DNA of 64,000 nucleotides from assembly GCA_963846855.1 (NCBI GenBank), contig CAWJXK010000003.1:229624-293623 (forward strand), written 5' to 3'. The notes under the pieces were generated by a model. It was not told the DNA's origin and searched no databases. It worked only from the letters and a program-made list of their open reading frames with translations. How positions within the stretch are numbered: the stretch's first letter is position 1; each line of letters begins with the position of its first letter. The translations under genes were made by a program, and so were the position numbers. This document shows, piece by piece, positions 39,624 through 48,876 of this stretch. The DNA comes from CAIWHR01 sp963846855 (lineage in GTDB: Bacteria > Pseudomonadota > Gammaproteobacteria > Burkholderiales > Casimicrobiaceae).

Positions 39624-40859
39624 TCATTCGATCTTCCGCTGGTCCTCGATGACCTTGCCGTCGTTCGGCAGCGTGCCGATGCGGTGGACCGCGACTTCGC
39701 CGCGAAGCTTCGTGACCTCGCGGAGCGACGCGACGATGGCGCCGGCGTCGGCCGCGCCGTCGTCCGCCTCGACGTGCAGCGTCATCCGGTCGGTGCCGTC
39801 CGGGTTGTCGACGACGAGCCGCGCGCGCGCGATTCCCGGATGGCGGCCGACCACCGCCGCGACCTGCGCCGGGTGGACGAACATGCCCTTCACCTTCGTC
39901 GTCTGGTCGGCCCGGCCCATCCAGCCCTTGATCCGTGCGTTGGTGCGGCCGCACGCACTCGTGCCGTCGAGGAACGCGGACAGGTCGCCGGTACCGAAGC
40001 GGATCAGCGGATAGTCGGCGTTGAAGAGCGTCGTGACGACGACCTCGCCGACTTCGCCGGGCGCGACCGGGTCGCCGGTGCCCGGGCGCACGATCTCGAC
40101 CAGCACGCCCTCGTCGACGACCAGGCCCTCGCGCGCCGGCGTCTCGTAGGCGATCGATCCGAGGTCGGCGCTCGCATAGGCCTGGTAGGCCGCGATGCCG
40201 CGCGCGGCGAGCGCGTCGCGCACCGCCGCCGGAAACGCCTCGCCGGAGACGAGCGCCCGGCGCAGCGACGGGAGCTTGACGCCGAGCTCGTCGGCCTTCT
40301 CGACGATCGTCTTCAGGAACGACGGCGTGCCGACATAGCCGTCGGCGCCAAGCTCCGCAATCGCGTGGACCTGCTGCTCGGTCTGCCCGGTGCCGCCGGC
40401 GAACACCGTGCAGCCGAGCGCGAGCGCGCCCGTTTCCAGCATCGACCCCGCCGGCGTGAAGTGATAGGAGAAGCAGTTGTGGACGAGCTCGCCGGGGCGA
40501 AAGCCCGCCGCGAAGAGCGCGCGCGCGAGCCGCCAGTAGTCGGGCGCGCGCCCCTCGGGCTCGTAGATCGGTCCCGGCGACGCGAACAAGCGCGCCGCCT
40601 GGCCGCGCGCGAGCGCCGCGAATCCGCCGAAGGGCCGGCTCGCCTTCTGCAATTCGAGGAGCTCGGACTTGCGCGTGACCGGCAACCGCGCCAGCGCCGC
40701 GCGCGACGTGATCGCCGCGGGATCGACGTCCGCGAGAATGCGCGCGAATGCCGGCGCGTTCGCCTTCGCGTGCGCGATCTGCCGCGGCAGCGCCGCGAGC
40801 ATCGCCCGCTCGCGGATTTCGGGGTCGCGCGTCTCCAGCGTGTCGAAATGTTCAGTCAT
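39624..40859 (-). CDS. Phenylacetate-CoA-ligase-like adenylate-forming enzyme
   Basis: 411 residues, PaaK-like. Recognisable parts are YASADLGSIAYE (the Y-x-x-A/T-D motif), VVVTTLFNADYPLIRFGTGD and the C-terminal domain with KVKGMFVHPAQV and a terminal GKVIEDQRK. The usual phosphate-binding SSGTTG loop is replaced by LFASPGPIYEPEG, so nucleotide binding may differ, though this form looks typical of the homologue in such clusters. It should activate an aryl or other carboxylate as CoA thioester. It is the last gene of the Liv cluster, 268 bases after livF; I see no gene in that gap. Confidence 0.88.
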   Translation of the reverse strand: MTEHFDTLETRDPEIRERAMLAALPRQIAHAKANAPAFARILADVDPAAITSRAALARLPVTRKSELLELQKASRPFGGFAALARGQAARLFASPGPIYEPEGRAPDYWRLARALFAAGFRPGELVHNCFSYHFTPAGSMLETGALALGCTVFAGGTGQTEQQVHAIAELGADGYVGTPSFLKTIVEKADELGVKLPSLRRALVSGEAFPAAVRDALAARGIAAYQAYASADLGSIAYETPAREGLVVDEGVLVEIVRPGTGDPVAPGEVGEVVVTTLFNADYPLIRFGTGDLSAFLDGTSACGRTNARIKGWMGRADQTTKVKGMFVHPAQVAAVVGRHPGIARARLVVDNPDGTDRMTLHVEADDGAADAGAIVASLREVTKLRGEVAVHRIGTLPNDGKVIEDQRKIE

Positions 40860-41127
40860 CCGCTAGCTCCGTGGTTTCGGCCGCATTCCGGTCAACGTAG
40901 CGCCATCGCACGAAACTTCGGTTTGGCAGTGTGTTGGGTTCGCGGCGTGGACAACGCTCGGGATCGGCCGTTCAGCGGCGAGCAGGCGCGGTGCAGGGCT
41001 AGGCGCGAGCGGACTTTCGGCGGCCGAAGCGCGCGTGAGGCAGTACGGGAGCGTCGAGCGCCGCGCATGACGACAAGCGAAGCCAAGCGACCGAGTAACG
41101 CAGCATCGCGGGGCGATCTGCGGCCGC

Positions 41128-41976
41128 TCACGCGAGCCAGCGCTTGCGGCGGCGGTAGTGCTTGACGTCGCGAAAGCTCTTCCGCCCCGCCGTCGACAGC
41201 CCGAGGTAGAACTCCTTCACGTCCTCGTTCTGCGCGAGCTCCGCCGCCGCGCCGTCCATCACGACGCGCCCGTTCTCGAGGATGTAGCCGTAGTCGGCGA
41301 AGCGCAGCGCCACCATGGTGTTCTGCTCGGCCAGCAGGAACGACACGCGCTCCTTCGAATTGAGGTCGCGGACGATCTCGAAGATCTCCTCGACGATCTG
41401 CGGCGCGAGGCCCATCGACGGCTCGTCCAGCAGGATCATCGACGGCCGCGCCATCAGCGCGCGGCCGACCGCGGTCATCTGCTGCTCGCCGCCGGAGGTG
41501 TAGCCGGCGAGGCTCGAGCGCCGCTGCCGCAGTCGCGGAAAATAGTGATAGACGCGCTCGAGGTCGGCCTTGACGTCGGCGCGCGATGCGCGGCTCGTGT
41601 AGGCGCCGGTCAGCAGGTTCTCCTCGACCGTGAGGTGCGCGAAGCAGTGCCGGCCCTCCATCACCTGGCACACGCCCATCCGCACGAGCTCGTTGGGCGT
41701 GAGCCGGTCGACCCGCGTGCCGCGAAACTCGATCGTGCCCTTGGTGACGTCGCCGCGCTCGGCGCGCAGGAGGTTCGAGATCGACTTCAGCGTCGTCGTC
41801 TTGCCGGCGCCGTTGGCGCCGAGCAGCGCCACGATGCGGCCCTCCGGCACCTCGAGCGACACGCCCTTCAGCACGAGGATCACGTGATCGTAGATCACCT
41901 CGATGTTGTTCACCGAGAGATACGGCGCGCCGGTCGCGGCGGCGGGTGCTTCGGCGATGGCTTGGGCAGTGGTCAT
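41128..41976 (-). CDS. livF: Branched-chain-type ABC transporter ATP-binding protein (LivF-like)
   Basis: 282 residues. Walker A GANGAGKTTTLKSI, Q-loop region CQVMEGRHCFAHLTVEENLL, signature SGGEQQMTAVGRAL, Walker B MILLDEPSMGLAP and H-loop replaced by the usual LAEQN of the LivF family. One of two cytoplasmic ATPases of the importer. A short N-terminal extension (about 20 Ala-rich residues) precedes the domain. The C-terminus includes an unusual basic tail (RDVKHYRRRKRWLA), seen in LivF homologues of these ligase-linked clusters. Confidence 0.93.
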   Translation of the reverse strand: MTTAQAIAEAPAAATGAPYLSVNNIEVIYDHVILVLKGVSLEVPEGRIVALLGANGAGKTTTLKSISNLLRAERGDVTKGTIEFRGTRVDRLTPNELVRMGVCQVMEGRHCFAHLTVEENLLTGAYTSRASRADVKADLERVYHYFPRLRQRRSSLAGYTSGGEQQMTAVGRALMARPSMILLDEPSMGLAPQIVEEIFEIVRDLNSKERVSFLLAEQNTMVALRFADYGYILENGRVVMDGAAAELAQNEDVKEFYLGLSTAGRKSFRDVKHYRRRKRWLA

Positions 41977-42107
41977 TGCGAGTCGCGATCCGGACTTTGC
42001 GCCAGTTCTCCGGTGCTGCGGAACGCCCGCGGCACGCGCGGCGAGGCAACCGCCGCCGCGGCCGCGAAACTCGCGCGGCGCGTCGAGGCGCGCCGCGCGA
42101 TCCGGGA

Positions 42108-43421
42108 CTATCCTTCCTTCGAGCAGTCGCGCGGCGTGATCTTCTTCTCCACCGCGTATTTGCCGGCGGTCTCCTCGACCATCTTGCGCACCATGTCGCG
42201 GTCACCCGCCATGAATGGCGCGACCTGCTTGAAACCGGATCCGGTCCACTCCTGGAACTTCACCATGCCGGACCCTTCGTGGTCGGCGCAGCTCGTCTTG
42301 ATCGGCGGGAAGAGGCCGGGGGCGCCGAGCTCCTTGAGGCGCGCCTCGGTGATGTTCAGGTGCTCGAGGCCCCAGCGCACCTGCTCGGGCGTCATCACCT
42401 TGCCCTTGCCGTACTTCGCCTGCGCGACGCGGATCGCCTCGACGATGATGATCCCGTAGGACAGGCCGCGCATGTACATGACGTTTCCGAGCCGCGACGG
42501 GTCCTCGAGATTGCCCTTCTTCGCGCCATAGACCTTGGTCTTGATGTCCTGCATCACCGGGAAGCCCGTTCCCGACGCGGAGAACGCGGCGCTGACGTAG
42601 CCCTTGGAGGCGTCGCCGGCCGGCACCACGTCCTCCTCGGACGCCGCCCACCAGACGCCGAGCAGCTTGTCGCGCGGATAGCCGGTCTTGGCAGCCGTCT
42701 TGAGCGCGACGGTGCTCATCACGCCATAGGTCCACACGATCACGTAGTCGGGCTTGGCCTGGCGGATCTGCAGCCACTGCGACTCCTGCGTCGTGCCCGG
42801 CGGCGCGACGGGGATCTTGAGCGCCTCGAAGCCGAGCTTGGCGGCGAGCGCGTCCAGCACGGGAATCGGCTCCTTGCCATACGCCGACTCGTGGTAGAGG
42901 AACGCGATCTTCTTGCCCTTGAGCTTGTCGAGGCCGCCGACCTTCTGGCCGAGATAGGCGATCATCGCCGCCATCTGGTCCCAGTAGGTCGTGCCGATGG
43001 GGAACACCCAGTCGTAGATGCGTCCGTCCGCGGAGCTCGCGAGGCCGTACCCGAACGTCGTCATCGGGATCTTGTCCTGCGCGACGCGATCGAAGAGGCC
43101 GTAGGCGATGCCGGTCGACAGCGGCTCGACGGTCGTCGCGCCGCCGTTCTTCTTCTTGAGCCGCTCGTAGCACTCCACGCCTTTCGACGCGTTGTACTCG
43201 GTCTCGCATTCCTCCCACGTGAGCTTCACGCCGTTGATGCCGCCGGTCATGTTGACCAGCGTGAAATAGTCGATCGCGCCGCCGTAGTAGCCGGAGCCGC
43301 CGGCGGCGTACGGCCCCACGCGGTACGACAGGATCGGGAAGAACTGCTCGTTCTGCGCGCTCGCGGCGAAAGCTGCGGTGAATAGCGCGATGCCCAACAG
43401 CATCGATTTCATTGACTTCAT
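42108..43421 (-). CDS. livJ: Liv-type ABC transporter substrate-binding protein
   Basis: 437 residues. A Sec signal peptide (MKSMKSMLLGIALFTAAFAA, cut near SAQ) is followed by a two-lobe periplasmic binding fold of the LivJ type, with VNMTGGINGVKLTWEECET and PPGTTQESQWLQIRQAKPDY. It is longer than amino-acid LivJ (about 370), typical of members that bind aromatic or other organic acids. A GGAGG site precedes the ATG at 43421. The gene lies between livM and livF in the cluster. Confidence 0.92.
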   Translation of the reverse strand: MKSMKSMLLGIALFTAAFAASAQNEQFFPILSYRVGPYAAGGSGYYGGAIDYFTLVNMTGGINGVKLTWEECETEYNASKGVECYERLKKKNGGATTVEPLSTGIAYGLFDRVAQDKIPMTTFGYGLASSADGRIYDWVFPIGTTYWDQMAAMIAYLGQKVGGLDKLKGKKIAFLYHESAYGKEPIPVLDALAAKLGFEALKIPVAPPGTTQESQWLQIRQAKPDYVIVWTYGVMSTVALKTAAKTGYPRDKLLGVWWAASEEDVVPAGDASKGYVSAAFSASGTGFPVMQDIKTKVYGAKKGNLEDPSRLGNVMYMRGLSYGIIIVEAIRVAQAKYGKGKVMTPEQVRWGLEHLNITEARLKELGAPGLFPPIKTSCADHEGSGMVKFQEWTGSGFKQVAPFMAGDRDMVRKMVEETAGKYAVEKKITPRDCSKEG

Positions 43422-43551
43422 GGTGCGCCTCCTCACAAATCCAGGTTTGAACAGCCAGTGCCCGTCTTCGCCTCTGCCGGGCGTCCGGGCGGGACTAACG
43501 ACCATGCCGAATGGTACTCCGTGAGCCATGGGCGCGGCCACGAAGCGCAAA

Positions 43552-44627
43552 TCAGTGCGGGAACGGCCATAGCCGGAGCTTTTCCTTCGCGATCTGCCAC
43601 AGTCGCGCGAGCCCATGCGGCTCGACGATGAGAAAGAAGATGATGAGCGCCCCGAACACCATGAGCTCGAGGTTCGAAATCGTGCTTTCGGCGATGTGCA
43701 GCCCGAGGTTGCTGTCGAGGAAGCGCACGGTGACGCTCAGCAGCACCGGCATCAGGGTGACGAAGGCGCTTCCGAGGAACGCTCCCAGCACCGTTCCCAT
43801 GCCGCCGATGATGATCATGAACAGGATGCGGAACGATAAGTCGAGGTTGAACGCCTCCGGCTCGACCGTGCCGAGGTAGGCGTAGGCGAACAGCGCTCCC
43901 GCGACGCCGCAGTAGAACGAGCTCACCGCGAACGCCAGCAGCTTCGCGCGCATCAGCCGGATGCCGATGACCTCGGCCGCGACGTCCATGTCGCGCACCG
44001 CCATCCACGAGCGGCCGGCGTTGCCGCGCGCCATGTTCTTCGCGGCGAGCGCCATCACCGCCACGATCGAGAGCACCAGCAGGTACTTCGCCGTCGGCGT
44101 CGTGAAAGCGTAGCCGAAGATGACGATGTGCTGCGCGGTGATCACGCCCGACGAGCTGTAGTTGGTGATCCAGCCGACCTTGGTCAGGAACCACAGGATG
44201 AAGAACTGCGCGGCGAGCGTCGCCACCGCGAGATAGAAGCCGCGGATGCGCAGGCTCGGCAGGCCGAACAGGATGCCCACCAGCGCGGCGACCACGCCGC
44301 CGCCGGCGAACGCGAGCAGCATCGGAATGCCGGGTATGCGCAGGATGAAGTTGTACGAAGCGAACGCCCCGACCGCCATGAACGCGGCCGTGCCGAGCGA
44401 GAGCTGGCCCGCGTAGCCGGTCAGGATGTTGAGGCCGATCGCCGCGAGCGAGAAGATCAGGAACGGGATCAGGATCCCGGTGAAGAGATACGGTGTCGCG
44501 ATCAGCGGAACGCCACGAAGGCGACAGCAAGGATCAGCGCGACGGCGATGCGATCCTGTCGGATCGGAAAGATCGCCGAGTCCGTCTGATAGGACGTCTT
44601 GAACTGGCCGGCTTCGCGGTAGAACAT
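43552..44627 (-). pseudogene. livM: Liv-type ABC permease (LivM-like), frameshifted
   Basis: The full protein can be read across one shift. It starts at the ATG 44627 (MFYREAGQFKTSYQTDSAIF), typical of LivM in these clusters. The frame breaks near 44505-44512 and resumes with ATPYLFTGILIPFLIFSLAA. The permease core (GYAGQLSLGTAAFMAVGAF) follows, with about nine membrane helices ending LRLWPFPH. The 1076-base span is one short of a multiple of three, so a single missing base is enough. I read it as a sequencing error in a working gene, giving 358 residues. Second permease of the importer. Confidence 0.88.
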
Positions 44628-44638
44628 CAGGAACCTTC

Positions 44639-44903
44639 GTCTTCGGCCGCCATGCTTCGTTGCTCCTCGCTCGCGATCCTCACGTACGTTCGTGTACGTT
44701 CCGGTCGCTCGTTCCGGTGCGCCTCGTCTGACGGCCGAATACTCGGTTCCTCTTGCTCCGGTCTTCGGCCGCCATGCTTCGTTGCTCCTCGCTCGCGATC
44801 CTCACGTACGCTCGTGTACGCTCCGGTCGCTCGCTCCGGGGCGCCTCGTCTGACGGCCGAATACTCGGTTCCTCATGCTCCGGTCTTCGGCCGCCATGCT
44901 TCG
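44639..44903. repeat. 122-bp tandem repeat between livH and livM
   Basis: Two copies of a 122-base unit (44639-44760 and 44761-44882) with a few C/T and A/T differences, then the first 21 bases of a third copy (44883-44903). Each begins GTCTTCGGCCGCCATGCTTC. Within the unit, ACGTAC / GTACGT form a small hairpin, followed by CCGGTCGCTCG-type short repeats. It lies in the transcribed part of the cluster, just upstream of livM. Confidence 0.9.
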
Positions 44904-44915
44904 CTGTTTCACGAC

Positions 44916-45824
44916 TCAGATGCGGCGGATGATCTTTTCGCCGAACAGACCCTCGGGACGGAACAGCAGGAACGCGAGCGCCAGCACGTACGGGAACCAG
45001 CCTTCGATGCCGCCGCCGACATACGGGCCAAGATAGACCTCGGCGAGCTTTTCCGACGCGCCGATGATGAGGCCGCCGACGATCGCGCCGGGCACCGAGT
45101 CGAAGCCGCCGAGGATCAGCACCGGCAGCGCCTTCAGCGCGACGAACGTCAGCGCGTACTGCACGCCGTTGCGCGCGCCCCACAGCAGACCCGCGACCAG
45201 CGCGACGGCGCCGGCGACGCCCCACACGATCGCCCAGATGTGCTGCAGCGGGATGCCGACGGCGAGCGCCGCCTGGTGATCGTCGGCCACGGCGCGAAGC
45301 GCGCGGCCGATTCGCGTGCGGCCGAAGAACAGCGCGAGCAACGTCACCAGCAGCGCTGCGACTCCCGCGGCCACCAGGTCGAACTTCGAGACGTTGATGC
45401 CCGCGTGGTCGGTGAGCCACTCGAGCGGCTCGTCCTGGAGGCCGAGTTCGAGGCCGCGCACGTTCGCGCCCCACACCATCTGCGCGAGGCCCTCGATGAA
45501 GAAGGTGAGGCCGATCGTCGCCATGAACAGCGTGATCTGCGGCTGGTTGACGAGCGGGCGCAGCACCACGCGCTCGACGACGAGCGCCAGCACGACCATC
45601 ACCGCCAGCGTCGCCAGCACGGCGAGCATCGGCGCCATCCCGTGCTCCAGCAGCCCGACGTAGGTCAGCGCCGCGAAGAACACCATCGCGCCCTGCGCGA
45701 AGTTGAACACGCCGGACGCCTTGTAGATCAGCACGAAGCCGAGCGCGACCAGCGAATACATCACGCCCGACAGCAGCCCGCCGATCAGGACCTCGAAGAA
45801 GAATGGCCAGTTGATGTCGAACAC
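44916..45824 (-). CDS. livH: Liv-type ABC permease (LivH-like)
   Basis: 302 residues with about eight membrane helices. Family signatures include GGLLSGVMYSLVALGFVLIY, FNFAQGAMVFFAAL, ALRAVADDHQAALAVGI (the EAA-like loop contacting the ATPase) and LILGGFDSVPGAIVGGLIIG. The first permease of the importer, 22 bases after livG. Confidence 0.94.
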   Translation of the reverse strand: MFDINWPFFFEVLIGGLLSGVMYSLVALGFVLIYKASGVFNFAQGAMVFFAALTYVGLLEHGMAPMLAVLATLAVMVVLALVVERVVLRPLVNQPQITLFMATIGLTFFIEGLAQMVWGANVRGLELGLQDEPLEWLTDHAGINVSKFDLVAAGVAALLVTLLALFFGRTRIGRALRAVADDHQAALAVGIPLQHIWAIVWGVAGAVALVAGLLWGARNGVQYALTFVALKALPVLILGGFDSVPGAIVGGLIIGASEKLAEVYLGPYVGGGIEGWFPYVLALAFLLFRPEGLFGEKIIRRI

Positions 45825-45845
45825 GGAAAGCTTCCTGCGGCGCGG

Positions 45846-46639
45846 TCAGTGGGCGACGCCGAGATAGGCGTCGATCACCGCCTGGTTGCCGCGGATCTCG
45901 TCGGGCGTGCCGTCGCCGATCTTCTTGCCGTAGTCGAGCACGACGACGCGGTCGGAGATGTCCATCACCACGCCCATGTCGTGCTCGATCAGCACGATGG
46001 TCGTGCCGAACTGCTCGTTGACGTCGAGGACGAAGCGGCACATGTCCTGCTTCTCCTCGACGTTCATGCCGGCCATCGGCTCGTCGAGCAGCAGCATGCG
46101 TCGGCTCCGCGGCGAGCGCGCGCGCGAGCTCGACGCGCTTCTGCAGTCCGTACGGCAGCCTGCCCACCGGCGTCCTGCGGATGTGCTGGATCTCGAGGAA
46201 GTCGATCACCTCCTCGACGCGGCGCCGGTGTTCGAGCTCCTCGCGCCGCGCGCGGCCGATCCAGATCGCCTGCTCGACGAACGTCGCTTTCATCATCAGG
46301 TTGCGGCCGGTCATGATGTTGTCGAGCACCGACATGCCCGCGGAACAGCGCGATGTTCTGGAACGTGCGCGCGATGCCCGCCGCCGCGGCCTCGTGCGAA
46401 TCCATGCCGTGCCGCTCGTTGCCGCGGTAGGTGATCGTCCCCTGCTGCGGGCGGTAGACGCCGTTGATGACGTTGAGCATCGAGCTCTTGCCGGCGCCGT
46501 TCGGCCCGATGATCGCGCGCACCTCGTGCTCGCGGACGTCGAAGCTGACGTCGGACAGCGCGTTCACGCCGCCGAACGCGAGCGAGATGTGCTCGAGCTC
46601 CAGGATCACGTCGCCGATGGTGCGCGCGCCGGAGGCCAT
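45846..46639 (-). pseudogene. livG: Liv-type ABC ATP-binding protein (LivG-like), two frameshifts
   Basis: Three overlapping frames give a complete LivG. The N-terminal part has Walker A IIGPNGAGKSSMLNVI and ARTFQNIALFRG. A middle part starts SVLDNIMTGRNLMMKATFVE and holds the signature region LPYGLQKRVELARAL. The end has Walker B LLLDEPMAGM and the H-loop VLIEHDMGVVM. Shifts lie near 46335 and 46095; each is one extra base, and the 794-base span fits 263 residues plus two. All functional motifs are intact, so error is more likely than decay. Starts five bases after the ligase gene stop. Confidence 0.88.
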
Positions 46640-46643
46640 CGCG

Positions 46644-48602
46644 TCAGGCGGCCTTCCGCGCCGGTCCGGCCGGAAAGGTCTTCGCGTCGATGATCCGGAG
46701 GTCGGCGGCGACGATGCCGCTGCGGCCGTCCTCGAACTTGACCTGCGTCTCGATGTGCTGGACCTCTTTTCCGCCGTACAGCGCGTCGATCAGCACCGCG
46801 TATTTCTCGGCGACGAAGCCGCGGCGGACCTTGCGCGTGCGCGTCAGCTCGTCGTCGTCCGGGTCGAGCTCCTTGTGCAGGATGAGGAAGCGGTGCACCT
46901 GCGAATCGGCGAGCACGGGATCCTGCGCGAGCTCGGCGTTGACCTGCTCGACGCATTCGCGGATCAGCGCGCGGACCTCGGGCTTGGCGGCGAGGTCGGT
47001 GTAGCCGGAATAGGCGATGTTGCGCCGCTCGGCCCAGTTGCCGACCGAGCCCATGTCGATGTTGATGAACGCGCAGACCATGTCGCGCCGGTCGCCGAAC
47101 GCGACCGCCTCCTTGACGTGCGCGAAGAACTTGAGCTTGTTCTCGATGTAGTTGGGCGCGTACATCGCGCCGCCGGCGAGCCGGCCGACGTCCTTCGCGC
47201 GGTCGATGATCTTGAGGTGCCCGCCGGCGTCGAGGATGCCGGCGTCGCCCGTGTGGAAGTAGCCGCTCGCGTCGATCGACTCGGCGGTCGCGTCGGGGCG
47301 CTTGTAGTACTCCTTCAGCAGCATCGGGCCGCGCACCAGCACTTCGCCGGAGTCGGCGATCCTGAGCTCGACGCCGGGCGCCGGCAGGCCGACCGTGTCG
47401 AGCTTCACGTCGCCGTCGGGCTGCAGGCACACGTAGGCGCAGGTCTCCGTCGATCCGTAGAGCTGCTTCAGGTTGACGCCGATCGAGCGGTAGAAGCGGA
47501 AGAGGTCGGGCCCGATCGCAGCACCCGCGGTGTAGGCGACGCGGATGCGGCTCATGCCGAGCACGTTGCGCAGCGGCGCGTAGACAAGCGCGTTGCCGAT
47601 CGCGTAGAGCAGCCGGTCGCTCGCAGGCACGCTTCGGCCGTCGAGGATCTCCGCGCCGCAGCGGCGCGCGACGGCGGTGAACTTGCGGTAGAGCCAGCGC
47701 TTCACCGCGCCGGCGTCCTCCATCCGTATCGTCACCTGGGTGAGCAGGTTCTCGAACACGCGCGGCGGCGCGAAGTAGTAGGTGGGGCCGATCTCGCGCA
47801 GGTCGGTCATCACCGTGTCGCCGGATTCGGGGCAGCTGATCGTGAAGCCCGCGACGTACATCTGCGCGAACGAGAAGAGGTGATCGCCGACCCACGCCAT
47901 CGGCAGGTACGAAAGGATGCTGTCGTCGGCGGTCAGCCGGTCGAATTCGCAGCCGCCCCGCGCGGCGGCGATGAACGCGCCGTGCGTCTGGCACACGCCC
48001 TTCGGCTTGCCCGTCGTCCCCGACGTGTAGAGCATGACGGAAATGTCGGCGGGATCGCCGCGCGCGACCTCCTCGTCGTAGAAGCCCGGATGCGCGCGGT
48101 CGAACTCGCGGCCCTGCGCCTGCAGGCTCTCGAAGCTCGTGACGCCCTCGTAGTTGCGCAGCCCGCGCGGATCGTCGTAGTAGATGTGCTTCAACGTCGG
48201 CACCTGCGGCGCCGCTTCCAGCATCTTGTCGACCTGCTCCTGATCCTCGACGATCGCGTACGCGATCTCGGCGTCGTTCAGCACGTAGACGAACTCGGCG
48301 GCGGGCGCATCCTGGTACATGGGGACGGGAATGCCGCCCAGCGCCTGCGCCGCGGCCATCGCCCAGTACAGGCGCGGCCGGTTGTCGCCGATGATCGCGA
48401 GGTGCATCCCGCGGCGGAATCCCTGCGCCGCGAGTCCGCAGGCGAGGGCGCGCACCTCGGCCGCCATCTCGCCCCAGGTCCACGTCTGCCAGATGCCGAG
48501 GTCCTTCTCGCGGATGGCCGGGTGCGCGCCGCGGACCTGCGCATGATGCGCGAGCAGCCGCGGAAAAGTATCGAGTCCGGTCGGGGCGGAATCCGTTGGC
48601 AC
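46644..48602 (-). CDS. Long-chain-type acyl-CoA ligase (AMP-dependent synthetase)
   Basis: 652 residues. The phosphate-binding loop is LYTSGTTGKPKG; the adenine/acyl motif is YGSTETCAYVCL; the hinge is GYFHTGDAGILDAGGHLKII; the C-terminal domain follows. Its size and form match the bacterial FACL/FadD-like enzymes found first in Liv clusters. The GTG at 48602 is chosen because GGAGG lies about eight bases upstream; a longer frame has only Arg/Ala-rich sequence. It should make CoA thioesters from the acid imported by the transporter, although its native substrate is unknown. Probably first gene of the operon. Confidence 0.9.
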   Translation of the reverse strand: MPTDSAPTGLDTFPRLLAHHAQVRGAHPAIREKDLGIWQTWTWGEMAAEVRALACGLAAQGFRRGMHLAIIGDNRPRLYWAMAAAQALGGIPVPMYQDAPAAEFVYVLNDAEIAYAIVEDQEQVDKMLEAAPQVPTLKHIYYDDPRGLRNYEGVTSFESLQAQGREFDRAHPGFYDEEVARGDPADISVMLYTSGTTGKPKGVCQTHGAFIAAARGGCEFDRLTADDSILSYLPMAWVGDHLFSFAQMYVAGFTISCPESGDTVMTDLREIGPTYYFAPPRVFENLLTQVTIRMEDAGAVKRWLYRKFTAVARRCGAEILDGRSVPASDRLLYAIGNALVYAPLRNVLGMSRIRVAYTAGAAIGPDLFRFYRSIGVNLKQLYGSTETCAYVCLQPDGDVKLDTVGLPAPGVELRIADSGEVLVRGPMLLKEYYKRPDATAESIDASGYFHTGDAGILDAGGHLKIIDRAKDVGRLAGGAMYAPNYIENKLKFFAHVKEAVAFGDRRDMVCAFINIDMGSVGNWAERRNIAYSGYTDLAAKPEVRALIRECVEQVNAELAQDPVLADSQVHRFLILHKELDPDDDELTRTRKVRRGFVAEKYAVLIDALYGGKEVQHIETQVKFEDGRSGIVAADLRIIDAKTFPAGPARKAA

Positions 48603-48876
48603 TGCTTCGTCCTCCTCGCGGCCCGGCGCGCGCGCATTCGGGCTCTTGTCGTGTTCCGCAGCGGCAGCCGCGGCGATTCTAGCAGGGTCCGCGCGCCGAA
48701 TGCGGGCGTGCCTTCGCGCGCAATCCGCGAGCATAATGGAGGGTTGGGGGAACGGTTGTCATCCGACGGCCAATCTCGGGGTCCGGCGCCGCGGATTCAA
48801 TCGCGGACCATGCGCCGCGCGGACTTCGCGCGCGAATCCGTGCCCACGGCCGCCACGATCGAACGAACACGCGGCG

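Noticed and set aside
44639..44903. CRISPR or integron array between livH and livM
   Set aside because: Two units and a partial unit with no variable spacers; it is a plain tandem repeat.
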